The notes under the pieces were generated by a model. That model was not told the DNA's origin. It ran no database searches and was given only the letters and a program-made list of their open reading frames with translations. The translations under genes and the position numbers were made by a program. This document shows positions 43,822 to 52,210 of a stretch of 64,000 bases of DNA, one piece after another. Positions within the stretch are counted from its first letter, which is position 1; every line of letters starts with the position of its first letter. Origin of the DNA: Natronococcus sp. AD-5 (lineage in GTDB: Archaea; Halobacteriota; Halobacteria; Halobacteriales; Natrialbaceae); assembly GCF_030734285.1 (NCBI RefSeq), contig NZ_CP132294.1, forward strand, positions 2,542,001-2,606,000, read 5' to 3'.

Positions 43822-44598
43822 ATGGGACGACTTCAGCGAACGCTCTCGAACATCTCCGAGGAGTCCGATACGGACAACGGACGCGTCGGGATCGTCGGCG
43901 GCAGCATCGACTACCCGAACCAGCCCGCGCTCGTCGGACGCTCGGCGCTACGAACCGGCTCGGACCACGTCCGGGCGCTGGTCACCGAACACATCTACGA
44001 GATCGTCGCGATCCACGATCCGAACCTGCTCGCGAGTTACTACACCGGCGAACGATTCGACGAGGACGCACGCGAGCGCGCCCGCGACGTCGGCGAGTGG
44101 GCGGACGCGCTCGTCATCGGTCCCGGCCTGGTCGACGCGGAAACGGCGGCCGTGCGGAAGACGATCGACGACGTCGACGTTCCGGTCGTCGTCGACGCGC
44201 TCGCGGTCGAACCCGCGCTCGAGGCCGACCTCTCGAACGCGGTGCTCACGCCGAGCGGCTCCGAGGACGATCCGATCTACGACGAGCACGGTTCGCTCGA
44301 GGCTTTCACCGAGGAGACGGGCGCGGTCATCACGCTGACCGGCGACGTCGACGAGATCGTCGCCGACGGCGCGCGGACGGAGAACGAGACGGGGACGTCG
44401 GCGCTGACCGTCGCCGGGACGGGCGACACGATGGCCGGCATCATCGCTTCGCTGCTCGGCCAGGGGATGGACCGCGAGGACGCCGCGGAACTCGGCGCCT
44501 GGATCCTCGGCAAGAGCGGCGAACTCGCGACGGCCGAGTACGGGCCGGGCGTCCTCGCGACGGACGTCATCGACCGGATCCCGGACACGATCCGATGA
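43822..44598 (+). CDS. nnrD: NAD(P)H-hydrate dehydratase-like protein (ribokinase fold)
   Basis: A 258-residue stand-alone dehydratase domain that repairs hydrated NADH/NADPH using ADP or ATP. Key blocks are RVGIVGGSIDYPNQPALVGRSALRTGS (about 21-47), ALVIGPGLVD (about 95-104), VVVDALAVEP and the phosphate/anion-hole loop VAGTGDTMAGIIASLLGQG (about 197-215). The epimerase domain found fused in many bacteria is absent. The GGS motif differs slightly from canonical GGSxxyxGA, so a related sugar-kinase function is possible. Confidence 0.85.
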   Translation: MGRLQRTLSNISEESDTDNGRVGIVGGSIDYPNQPALVGRSALRTGSDHVRALVTEHIYEIVAIHDPNLLASYYTGERFDEDARERARDVGEWADALVIGPGLVDAETAAVRKTIDDVDVPVVVDALAVEPALEADLSNAVLTPSGSEDDPIYDEHGSLEAFTEETGAVITLTGDVDEIVADGARTENETGTSALTVAGTGDTMAGIIASLLGQGMDREDAAELGAWILGKSGELATAEYGPGVLATDVIDRIPDTIR

Positions 44599-44659
44599 CG
44601 ATCCCGGCGCGGCTCGAGCGGCGTAACCCATTTCCGACGGTTCGTCGTCGGCTCGACCG

Positions 44660-44939
44660 ATGACTCCCTCCGACGAGCCAGCGACGGGCACGGCGGGCTG
44701 TGACGAAATCGCTCACCCGCTGGTCGCGGCGGTCTACGACTGGGTCGTCCCCGATCGGTTCCTCTTCGGGCCGCACCGCCGGGGGCTGTCAACTCGCCCG
44801 GGAGACGGTCGAGCGGTTCGTCTGTCACGACGCCTTCGCCGTCGAGGAGATCGAGCGCACCGCGTTCGGGGTTTTTCCGGCGACGCCGATCGTTCGCGGG
44901 GCGGTACGACGACGCCGCGAGGGCGGCCTCACGGGCTGA
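44660..44939 (+). pseudogene. SAM-dependent methyltransferase gene with central deletion
   Basis: The first 42 codons read MTPSDEPATGTAGCDEIAHP then LVAAVYDWVVPDRFLFGPHRRG, a typical N-terminus of haloarchaeal class I methyltransferases. At about 44785-44795 the frame shifts by one, and the other frame ends ARETVERFVCHDAFAVEE then IERTAFGVFPATPIVRGAV, a typical C-terminus. The middle, about 130-150 residues with the SAM-binding GxGxG region, is gone. The remnant therefore cannot be an enzyme. It sits between nnrD and an aminotransferase. Confidence 0.75.
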
Positions 44940-44949
44940 GTCGGCTCAC

Positions 44950-44955
44950 TTTTAT
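44950..44955 (+). promoter_or_regulatory. TATA-type box for the aminotransferase gene
   Basis: TTTTAT stands 26-31 bp before ATG 44981, consistent with a leaderless transcript. It lies just beyond the end of the methyltransferase remnant. Confidence 0.5.
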
Positions 44956-44980
44956 CTGAACGGAACGCGCCGGTAGTGCT

Positions 44981-46087
44981 ATGTCCGATGACAGACTGCG
45001 GATGACACCCGGTCCGACGGAGGTACCCGGAGCCGTCCGCCAGGCGATGAGTGAGCCGACTCCGAATCCCGACATCGAGTCCGAGTTCTTCGAGTTCTAC
45101 CGGTCGCTGACGGAGAAACTCGAGACGATCTATCGCGCGGGGACGGCCGCCGACGGGGCGGACGACACCGGGAGGGACGTCGTCGTCCTCGGGGGCGAAG
45201 GAATCCTCGGCCTCGAGGCGGCCGTCGCCTCGCTGGTCGGCGAGGGCGACCGCGTCTGCTGTCTCTCGAACGGGCTCTACGGCGAGGGCTTCGCCGACTT
45301 CGTCGAGCGGTACGGCGGCGAGGCCGTCGTCTGCGGGGTTCCCTGGCGCGAGACGCTCGACGCCGAAACCGTCGCGGACTGCCTCGACGAGCGAGGTCCG
45401 TTCGACGTCGCGACGATGGTCCACTGCGAGACGCCGACCGGGACGCTGAACGACCTCGAGCCGATCCTCGAACTCCTCGAGGAACACGGCGCGCTCTCGG
45501 TCGTCGACGCGGTCTCGTCGCTCGGCGGGACGCCCGTCCCGACCGAGACGATCGACGTCTGCCTCGGCGCGAGCCAGAAGTGTCTCAGCGCGCCGCCCGG
45601 ACTCACCACCTGCGCGGTCAGCGACCGGGCCTGGGACCGCATCGAGTCGGTCGAGAACCCGACGTTCTACGCCGACCTCGAGCCCTGGCGAACCGCCGCT
45701 GAGGACGAATGGTTTCCCTACACTCACCTCGCGTCGAACCTGTACGGACTCGACGCCGCCGTCGACCTGCTGCTCGAGGAGGGCCTCGACGACGTCTTCG
45801 CGCGCCACGAGGAGGCCGCGACGCGCTGTCGCGAGCGCGCGGTCGAACTCGGTCTGGAGACGTACCCGACCGACGAGGCCGACTGTTCGCCGACCGTGAC
45901 CGCGCTCTCGGTCGACGGCCGGGCCGTCGACCTGCAGGAGGCGGTGCTCGAGGAGCACGATATCCTCCTCGCGACCGGTCTCGGCGACCTCGAGGACGAC
46001 GTTCTCCGGATCGGCCACATGGGTCACAGCGCGCGGACGGATCGCGTCGAGCGAACGATGGACGCGCTCGCGGACGTACTCGACTGA
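44981..46087 (+). CDS. Class V PLP aminotransferase (alanine/serine-glyoxylate type)
   Basis: A 368-residue fold-type I enzyme. MTPGPTEVPGAVRQAM (8-23) is the family start; GGEGILGLEAAVASLV (71-86), HCETPTGTLND (148-158) and VVDAVSSLGG (174-183) shape the cofactor site; K200 in GASQKCLSAPPG forms the Schiff base. Archaeal members serve as alanine-, serine- or aspartate-glyoxylate/pyruvate aminotransferases; the precise amino donor is not deducible. It has its own promoter. Confidence 0.92.
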   Translation: MSDDRLRMTPGPTEVPGAVRQAMSEPTPNPDIESEFFEFYRSLTEKLETIYRAGTAADGADDTGRDVVVLGGEGILGLEAAVASLVGEGDRVCCLSNGLYGEGFADFVERYGGEAVVCGVPWRETLDAETVADCLDERGPFDVATMVHCETPTGTLNDLEPILELLEEHGALSVVDAVSSLGGTPVPTETIDVCLGASQKCLSAPPGLTTCAVSDRAWDRIESVENPTFYADLEPWRTAAEDEWFPYTHLASNLYGLDAAVDLLLEEGLDDVFARHEEAATRCRERAVELGLETYPTDEADCSPTVTALSVDGRAVDLQEAVLEEHDILLATGLGDLEDDVLRIGHMGHSARTDRVERTMDALADVLD

Positions 46088-46162
46088 CCGGTACGGAGGG
46101 CTCAATCGAACCCGGAATCTGCAGGTGGAACCGTTTCCCGCGAGTCTCAACTAGTTTTTTCC

Positions 46163-46441
46163 ATGGAGAAACCCGATCAGGAGCCCACCGAGAAGCCGAC
46201 GGAGGACAGGGCTGAAGCCGAACAGGAGGGGAAGTGGATGGCTCGCAACTGGATCGGGATCGCCGTCGTTTCGATACTCGCGTTGCTCCTGCTCGTCGTC
46301 GGGCTGATGCAGGCGACCGGCCTCATGGACGTGTTCGCCCCCGTCGCCGACTCCCAAGTCGGGCAGTGGGTCGCGTTCGGCGTCCTCGCCCTCGTCATCC
46401 TCGGCCTCGCCGGCTGGAGCTGGCGGGCGATCGTTAGCTAA
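46163..46441 (+). CDS. Small two-helix membrane protein
   Basis: A 92-residue protein with a charged N-terminal tail (EKPDQEPTEKPTEDRAEAEQ), then two membrane helices, about 28-50 (WIGIAVVSILALLLLVVGLM) and 66-88 (VGQWVAFGVLALVILGLAGW). Both termini should face the cytosol. An ctagttttttcc stretch precedes ATG 46163. No family or function recognised; it is 129 bp before ychF in the same direction. Confidence 0.7.
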   Translation: MEKPDQEPTEKPTEDRAEAEQEGKWMARNWIGIAVVSILALLLLVVGLMQATGLMDVFAPVADSQVGQWVAFGVLALVILGLAGWSWRAIVS

Positions 46442-46542
46442 CCGACTCCCCGACCGCGACGGCGGACTCCGCTCTCCCGTCCGGACTCTCCTATCGGACT
46501 GTTACGGCGATACATACCACTGCGCCGCCGGACAGAAACCCG

Positions 46543-46546
46543 TTTA
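46543..46546 (+). promoter_or_regulatory. TATA-type box for ychF
   Basis: TTTA within ccgtttaggc lies 25-28 bp before ATG 46571, the spacing of a leaderless haloarchaeal promoter. Confidence 0.45.
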
Positions 46547-46570
46547 GGCGACGCCCGTCCAGAGCACTCA

Positions 46571-47764
46571 ATGAGTTACCGGATCGGACTCGTCGGCAAG
46601 CCGTCCGTCGGCAAGTCTTCCTTCTTCAACGCAGCGACCATGAACGACGTTCCCGAGGGAGCGTACCCGTTCACGACCATCGATCCCAGCGTGGGCGAAG
46701 CGTACGTCCGCGTCGAGTGTGCCGCCCCCGAGTTCGACGAGGAGTGTACGCCGAACGTCGGCTACTGCGACGACGAGGTGCGGTTCGTCCCGACGAAACT
46801 CGTCGACGTCGCCGGGTTGATCCCCGGCGCCCACGAGGGCGCCGGCCTCGGCAACCAGTTTCTGACCGACCTAAACGAGACGGACGTCCTGATTCACGTC
46901 GTCGACTTCTCGGGCGAGACCGACCTCGAGGGCGAACCCACCGAGGGCCACGACCCCCGGAAGGACATCGACTTCCTCGAGGAGGAACTCGACCAGTGGT
47001 ACCTGGGCATCCTCGAAAAGGGAATCGAGCGCTACGAGTCGGGCTACACGACCGAGGACGACGCTATCGAGGAGGAACTCGCCGAGCAGATGAGCGCCTT
47101 CAAGACGAACGAGGACGAGATCAAGCGCCTCGTTCGCCGGGTGGACGTCGGCTTCGACCCCGCCGCCTGGGAGGACGACGACAAACTCGGGCTCGCCCGC
47201 GAGATCCGCAAGGAAACCAAGCCGATGGTGATCGCGGCGAACAAGATGGACACCCCCGAGGCGCAGGACAACTACGAGGCGATCGCGTCCGATCCCGACT
47301 ACGACCACCTGACGATCGTCCCCGCGAGCGCCCACGCCGAGAAGGCGCTCAAGTCGGCCGACAAGGCGGGCGTCGTCGACTACCGTCCCGGCGACGACGA
47401 CTTCGAGATCACCGGCGATATCTCGAGCGACCAGGAGCAGGGCTTAGAGCAGATCCGCGACTTCCTCGACGCCTACGGCGCGACGGGCGTCCAGGCGGCC
47501 CTCGAAACCGCGCTGTTCGACGTCCTCGGCGTCGTCCCCGTCTTCCCCGGCGGTGCCAACGGACTCGGCAACGAGCGCGGCGAGGTGCTGCCCGACTGCT
47601 ACCTGATTCCGCCGAACTCGACGGCGGAGGACTTCGCCTACAGCCTCCACTCGGACATCGGCGACGGCTTCCTCCACGCGATCGACTGCCGGTCGAACCG
47701 CCAGCTCGGCAAAGCGTACGAGGTCGAGCCGCGCGACGTGATCGAAGTCATCACGACGAACTGA
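46571..47764 (+). CDS. ychF: YchF/Ola1-type Obg-family GTPase (ATPase) with TGS domain
   Basis: A 397-residue translational P-loop NTPase. The P-loop is [11 protein letters not shown] (9-19), switch I contains [15 protein letters not shown] (28-42), G3 is [16 protein letters not shown] (78-93), and the G4 site reads ANKMD (about 224-228). Residues 305-395 are the C-terminal TGS domain ([13 protein letters not shown]...SIADFAYSLH-type ...[16 protein letters not shown]). The insertion with a helical hairpin (about 115-205) is typical of the archaeal group. It probably associates with ribosomes. Confidence 0.93.
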   Translation: MSYRIGLVGKPSVGKSSFFNAATMNDVPEGAYPFTTIDPSVGEAYVRVECAAPEFDEECTPNVGYCDDEVRFVPTKLVDVAGLIPGAHEGAGLGNQFLTDLNETDVLIHVVDFSGETDLEGEPTEGHDPRKDIDFLEEELDQWYLGILEKGIERYESGYTTEDDAIEEELAEQMSAFKTNEDEIKRLVRRVDVGFDPAAWEDDDKLGLAREIRKETKPMVIAANKMDTPEAQDNYEAIASDPDYDHLTIVPASAHAEKALKSADKAGVVDYRPGDDDFEITGDISSDQEQGLEQIRDFLDAYGATGVQAALETALFDVLGVVPVFPGGANGLGNERGEVLPDCYLIPPNSTAEDFAYSLHSDIGDGFLHAIDCRSNRQLGKAYEVEPRDVIEVITTN

Positions 47765-47821
47765 GCCGGTCGCTCGAGGTGAGGGCCGCCCGCGTGCGGG
47801 TGGGTACCGGTCCCGACGGAC

Positions 47822-47826
47822 TTTTA
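47822..47826 (+). promoter_or_regulatory. TATA-type box for leader ORF and the gene after it
   Basis: TTTTA is centred 26 bp before ATG 47850, the first codon of a 34-codon frame, rather than before ATG 47951 of the larger gene. This places a leaderless start at the small frame. Confidence 0.45.
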
Positions 47827-47849
47827 GCGGTGACCTGCCATTCACCCAC

Positions 47850-47954
47850 ATGATCGTGTTCAGCGCTGCGACCGGCGGTCCCGGGTGGATTGCAGAGGGA
47901 ACCGCGAGCGGTGGGGGAGCGAACTCGAGCGGGAACGACAGGGGTTCTCGATGA
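47850..47954 (+). CDS. 34-residue leader ORF overlapping the next gene by ATGA
   Basis: The frame starts at ATG 47850 (MIVFSAATGGPGWIAEGTAS...) and ends with TGA 47952-47954, overlapping the ATG of the following gene by ATGA. A promoter box at 47822-47826 fits a leaderless start exactly here. The peptide is Gly/Ser-rich with no membrane segment or cysteine. It may be a short protein translationally coupled to its neighbour, a regulatory leader peptide, or a chance frame. No family is known to me. Confidence 0.4.
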   Translation: MIVFSAATGGPGWIAEGTASGGGANSSGNDRGSR

Positions 47955-48601
47955 GCGACGGCGAGCGCGTCGCGAGCGGTACCGCCGACCCCGATCGATC
48001 GGACGAGGAGACCCCGGCGGAACCGGAAGAGTCGCTCGAGCGCGTACCCGACTGGGACGACGGGTACGTCGATCGAGTGAGTGACCGCCTCTTTCACAAC
48101 TACGACCTCGAGAAGGAGTACGCGGTCGAGGGCGAGCGGTTCACCCTGTACGGACGGATGGAACTTGTAAACCAGAAGCACGTCCTGCACCCGGCGCTCT
48201 CGTTCGCCGCGCACGAATCCGTCGAACACCTCTTCGTCACCCGCGTCGAGTCGATCGACGACCGGACGCTCGATCGGTTCGTCGACCTCGGAGACCGGCT
48301 GGCCGACAAGTGGATCGACCCCGACGAGGAACACTACTGTACGGAGTTTACGTTCGTGACGATCGCTTCGTCGATCCCGGAGGGAGTCCGCGACCGCGTC
48401 TCGAGTTTCGACGGCCGAACCCTGTTGAAGTACGGCTTCCACGGCCACTACGAGATCAACCTCGTCGTCGTCGCCCCGGACGAGCGCGAACTCGTCGCGA
48501 ACGAGAACGCCGACGTCGCGACGGCGTTCCGGCTCTGGGATCCGCTCGAGTCCGAGGAGCCGGGCGTTCTCGGGTCGCTCGTGCGACGGCTCCGGCCGTA
48601 G
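47951..48601 (+). CDS. Conserved haloarchaeal protein of unknown function
   Basis: A 216-residue soluble acidic protein. After a charged N-terminal tail (1-35), residues 40-205 form one alpha/beta domain: WDDGYVDRVSDRLFHNYDLEK, FTLYGRMELVNQKHVLHPAL, EHLFVTRVESIDDRTLDRF, YCTEFTFVTIASSIPEG and LLKYGFHGHYEINLVVVAP. It resembles the haloarchaeal DUF8052 type. ATG 47951 is chosen by the overlap with the upstream leader ORF; an earlier ATG (47885) would add a basic extension overlapping it. No enzyme motif is clear. Confidence 0.75.
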   Translation: MSDGERVASGTADPDRSDEETPAEPEESLERVPDWDDGYVDRVSDRLFHNYDLEKEYAVEGERFTLYGRMELVNQKHVLHPALSFAAHESVEHLFVTRVESIDDRTLDRFVDLGDRLADKWIDPDEEHYCTEFTFVTIASSIPEGVRDRVSSFDGRTLLKYGFHGHYEINLVVVAPDERELVANENADVATAFRLWDPLESEEPGVLGSLVRRLRP

Positions 48602-48665
48602 CACTCCCGCTCGGTCGTCGACGGTACGCGCGAAAAACGGAGAACGTCGGAAACCGCGATCGCGA

Positions 48666-50540
48666 TCAGTCGTCGTCCGCTCCCATCTCGGTCGCGACGC
48701 CGCTACCGGTGTCGCGAGCCCGCTGCATGTTCTCGTACCCGATCTTGAACAGCGACAGCGCGAGCCACAGCAGGGTGGCGATGAGTATCACCTGGACGAC
48801 CGCCGACGCCTGTGCGAGCAGCGTCGTCTCGGCCTCGGCCGTGATGCCGAGCAGTCGGCCCCCGATGACCTGATAGACGGCGACCCAGCTCAGTCCGAAG
48901 AAGGTGATGATCCCCATTAGGATCATCGGTCCGCCGGTCGAAACGAGCTGCTTGGACTTGCTCCAGTTGGCCAGCCAGATGGTGCCGGTCAGCAGCGCGA
49001 GCGACGCGAGCAGCTGATTCGCGCCGCCGAACAGCGCCCAGAGGTCCTCCCACTGGCCGCTTCCCAGCAGGAAGAACGCGACGATCGCGATGATCGACGT
49101 GTTCACGTAGCGGTTGGCGGCGTACGCCTCGACCTGCGTCTCCGGCGCGCCGACGATCTCCTCGAGCATGTAGCGGCCGAGTCGGACGGCCGTGTCCATG
49201 CTCGTCAACAGGAAACTCGCGAGCACGAGCGCCATGAACGGGGCGCCGTACTCCATCGGGACTCCGAGGGCCGTGAGGATCGCGCCCCCGCCGGTCGCGA
49301 AGTTCGGCAGTGCGAGCCCGATACCGCCGCCGACGCCCGCCGGCGTGATGGCGATGATCGTCACGGTCACGAGCGCGACCGCGGCCAGCAGTCCCTCGGC
49401 GAGCATCCCGCCGTACCCGATCGTGCGGGCGTCGGTTTCCTTGTTCAGTTGCTTCGCCGTCGTTCCCGACGACACCAGCGAGTGGAACCCGCTGACCGTT
49501 CCGCAGGCGATGGTGACGAACAACAGCGGGAACAGCGGCATGAGCGGGAGGAGCTCCGCGAGCGGACCGCCCTGTCCGAAGAATCCGTACCAGGCGCCGG
49601 TCGCGATATCGAAGCTCAGTTGCGCGTCCGTTTCGGGGTGGACCGCGTCGCCGCCCATCCCGGTGACGAACGTCCCGACGATGACCGCCAGCAGCCCGCC
49701 GCCGACCCCCGTGTACAGCAGGAACGACGAGAGGTAGTCGCGCGGTTGCAGCAGCATCCAGACCGGCAGGATGCTCGCGGCCGCCCCGTAGACGAGTATC
49801 ACGAGGACCCACGCGCCGATGTTCGCGCTCTCGAGCAACACCGGGAGGAGCGACGGCGTGGACTCGAGCAGCACGATGGTGCCGTCGGGATACTCGCCGG
49901 GAACGAGCGCGAGCGGGTACTGGATGCCGGCCCAGACCGAGCCGAACACGCCCGCGACGAAGACGATCGTTCCGACCGAGAACGGCAGGTTCAGCTGGTA
50001 CAGCCAGATCCCGAAGAGGAACGCGAGCGTGATGTAAATGAGGCTCGCGGTCGCGGCCTGCGGGTACGCGTTGAGGACGACCCCGATGACGAGCGCGAAC
50101 ACCGCCACCACGAGAATCGTCAGCAGGAACGCGAACCACAGCAGCATGTTCTTCCCCTTCTCGCCGACGTACTCGCCGATGATGTAGCCGATCGACTTCC
50201 CCTCGTGTCGGAGGCTGCTCGACAGCGAGATGAAGTCGTGGACCGCGCCGATCAACGGGTTCCCGATCGCGACCCACAGCACGGCCGGCACCCATCCCCA
50301 GACCAGCGCCGCCGTGATCGGCCCGACGACGGGCGCGCCGCCCGCGATACTCGAATAGTGATGCCCCAGCAATACCGGCTTCTTCGCCGGAACGTACTCC
50401 TGACCGTCCTGGTACTTGTGGGCCGGCGTGTCCCGCGTATCGTCGAGGTCGACGAACTGCGAGAGGTAGCGGCCGTATCCGATGTAGGCGACGGTAAACG
50501 TCGTCAGTACCAGCGCGACGATCCAGATAACTCCCGCCAT
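48666..50540 (-). CDS. cstA: CstA-family peptide/pyruvate transporter
   Basis: A 624-residue polytopic protein of the carbon-starvation CstA family, with about sixteen membrane helices. Landmarks are YQDGQEYVPAKKPVLLGHHY and SSIAGGAPVVGPITAALVWG (near 45-85), PLIGAVHDFISLSSSLRHEGKS, GTVSGFHSLVSSGTTAKQLN (about 350-370) and SGQWEDLWALFGGANQLLAS. Bacterial members take up peptides or pyruvate in carbon-poor conditions. On the complement, an AT-rich tatatttatgg box lies about 45 bp before ATG 50540, leaving a short leader. No small YbdD partner gene follows. Confidence 0.93.
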   Translation of the reverse strand: MAGVIWIVALVLTTFTVAYIGYGRYLSQFVDLDDTRDTPAHKYQDGQEYVPAKKPVLLGHHYSSIAGGAPVVGPITAALVWGWVPAVLWVAIGNPLIGAVHDFISLSSSLRHEGKSIGYIIGEYVGEKGKNMLLWFAFLLTILVVAVFALVIGVVLNAYPQAATASLIYITLAFLFGIWLYQLNLPFSVGTIVFVAGVFGSVWAGIQYPLALVPGEYPDGTIVLLESTPSLLPVLLESANIGAWVLVILVYGAAASILPVWMLLQPRDYLSSFLLYTGVGGGLLAVIVGTFVTGMGGDAVHPETDAQLSFDIATGAWYGFFGQGGPLAELLPLMPLFPLLFVTIACGTVSGFHSLVSSGTTAKQLNKETDARTIGYGGMLAEGLLAAVALVTVTIIAITPAGVGGGIGLALPNFATGGGAILTALGVPMEYGAPFMALVLASFLLTSMDTAVRLGRYMLEEIVGAPETQVEAYAANRYVNTSIIAIVAFFLLGSGQWEDLWALFGGANQLLASLALLTGTIWLANWSKSKQLVSTGGPMILMGIITFFGLSWVAVYQVIGGRLLGITAEAETTLLAQASAVVQVILIATLLWLALSLFKIGYENMQRARDTGSGVATEMGADDD

Positions 50541-50702
50541 GCTATTGTATCACGTGGATGGCCAACGAACCGATAGACCATAAATATAATTTGTTTAGAT
50601 CCCAACGACCGGTTATCCTATCGACAGTAATGATAATTCTATCCTCGAGTGCGCCAATCCGATAGTACCACGAGCCAATGGCGCGCTACCGCTCGGATCG
50701 GC

Positions 50703-51680
50703 TCACTGCGATTGCACTGACCCTTCGCCCTCGATCGTGATCTCGAGTTCGGCGGCGACCGCCTCGAGAATCGAGCCGCGGACCTCCTCGACGCGCGTTT
50801 CGATCGTCGCCACGACCGGCACGTCGAACTCGCGTTCGATGCGCTCGAGTCGGTCGCGTTCGGTGGCGACCCGCTGGCGGAGGTACCGCGCACCCCGCCC
50901 CTCCTCGTCGGGGTCCGGCTCGGGCGTCAGCCGATTGACCACGAGGCCGCGAACCGGAAGGTCGGCGTCCTCGAGCGTCTCGACCGAGCGGCGCGTCTCC
51001 CGAATCGAGAGCTCGTCGGGGTTCATCACGAGGTAGAACGCGGCGTCGTCGCGCAACACCTCGCCGGCGAACTCGAAGCGCTCCTTGCGTTCTCGCAGCC
51101 GGGCGAGGATCGGGTCGCCGTCCATCACGCGCCGGGGCTCCCGGTTCCCGATCGCGGCCTTCTCGTAGAGGTCGATGCTGCGCTCGCGTTTGTCCATCAG
51201 CCGGTCGATCCACCGCTCGAGCAGGTCCGGCAGCGCGAGCAGTCGCAGCGTCGACCCCGTCGGCGAGGTGTCGAACACCACCCGGTCGTAGGGGTCGGCG
51301 GTTCGCATCACCTCGACGAATCGGTCGAACAGGGCCGCCTCGTAGGCGCCGGGCGTCTGGTGGGCCATCTCGAGCTGGATGTCGACCTCGTTGACCATCG
51401 CCGCGGACAGCTGCGAGCTCAGCTGGCGTTTGAGCCCCTGCAGGTGGTCCTGCACCTCCCGTTCCGGGTCGATCTCGAGCACCGAGAGGCCGTCGTACCC
51501 CTCGACGGGTTGAGGCTCGTCGCCGAACTCCTGATCGAAGACGTCGGCCGTGCTGTGCGCCGGGTCCGTCGAGACGACGAGCGTCTCGAACCCGCCGTCG
51601 ACGCACTCGAGCGCGTGGGCGCTCGAGACCGTCGTCTTTCCGACCCCACCTTTGCCCCCGAAGAAGACGAATTTCGTCAT
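50703..51680 (-). CDS. ArsA/Get3-type ATPase without arsenite cysteines
   Basis: A 325-residue P-loop ATPase of the ArsA/Get3 class: deviant Walker A GGKGGVGKTT (8-17), switch I DPAHSTADVF (about 39-48), switch II FDTSPTGSTLRLL (about 134-146) and NRLTPEPD for the A-loop. It has one cysteine in total (C26), so it lacks both the three-cysteine arsenite site and the Get3 CxxC zinc site. A role in tail-anchored protein targeting or another chaperone function is more likely than arsenite export. Its start overlaps the stop of a 98-residue gene by one base. Confidence 0.88.
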   Translation of the reverse strand: MTKFVFFGGKGGVGKTTVSSAHALECVDGGFETLVVSTDPAHSTADVFDQEFGDEPQPVEGYDGLSVLEIDPEREVQDHLQGLKRQLSSQLSAAMVNEVDIQLEMAHQTPGAYEAALFDRFVEVMRTADPYDRVVFDTSPTGSTLRLLALPDLLERWIDRLMDKRERSIDLYEKAAIGNREPRRVMDGDPILARLRERKERFEFAGEVLRDDAAFYLVMNPDELSIRETRRSVETLEDADLPVRGLVVNRLTPEPDPDEEGRGARYLRQRVATERDRLERIEREFDVPVVATIETRVEEVRGSILEAVAAELEITIEGEGSVQSQ

Positions 51681-51976
51681 CAGAAGTGGTACTGGTGGCC
51701 CTTTCGTTCGACGAGCGATCGGCGATCCCACAGCCGGCGTTCCCAGGCCTCGTACTCGTCTTCGAGGTACGGCAGGAGTTCGGCCGTGTAGTACGACACC
51801 GGGCTCGGAATTCCGAAGGCGTCCGGGAAGCACGCCAGCATGAATCCGTCCTCCTCGTCTTCGGCCTCCGCTTCGATCTTCTCGTAGGCGGGATGGCTGA
51901 TCATCCCGTGGTAGAGCCCGCGGAGCCACTCCTCGAGTGCGGCCCGGAACGTCGCGATCCGGTCGGCGAGTGTCAT
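51680..51976 (-). CDS. 98-residue protein coupled to the ArsA/Get3-type ATPase
   Basis: A soluble acidic protein with helical segments: MTLADRIATFRAALEEWLRG, YHGMISHPAYEKIEAEAED and TAELLPYLEDEYEAWERRLW, ending RKGHQYHF. Its TGA overlaps the ATG of the ATPase by one base, so the two are translated together. The haloarchaeal DUF6149 type has this size and context, though I am not certain of the number. It may be an adaptor or client-recognition partner of the ATPase. No motif shows a reaction. Confidence 0.72.
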   Translation of the reverse strand: MTLADRIATFRAALEEWLRGLYHGMISHPAYEKIEAEAEDEEDGFMLACFPDAFGIPSPVSYYTAELLPYLEDEYEAWERRLWDRRSLVERKGHQYHF

Positions 51977-52210
51977 CGTCACTCGTCCTCGGTTCCGGAG
52001 ACTAAAATGTGTCGTGGCCCGTCGCACCGGGATTGATATCTCGTAATGTGGTTTATCACGGCGAGGCGTAGCCTCGAATCGACGAGTTACGCGGGGAGAC
52101 CGCTCCGCTGCGGGCGTCGCTCGATCTCGGCGAGTGTGGGGACGGACTGAACCGCTTTTCACCCGCTGCGTGCGCACGCGGAGTCCGAAACGGAAGGAGC
52201 CGATAGGACG

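Noticed and set aside
50703-51680. Arsenite efflux ATPase
   Set aside because: The cysteines that bind arsenite are absent and no arsB, arsR or arsC gene is near.
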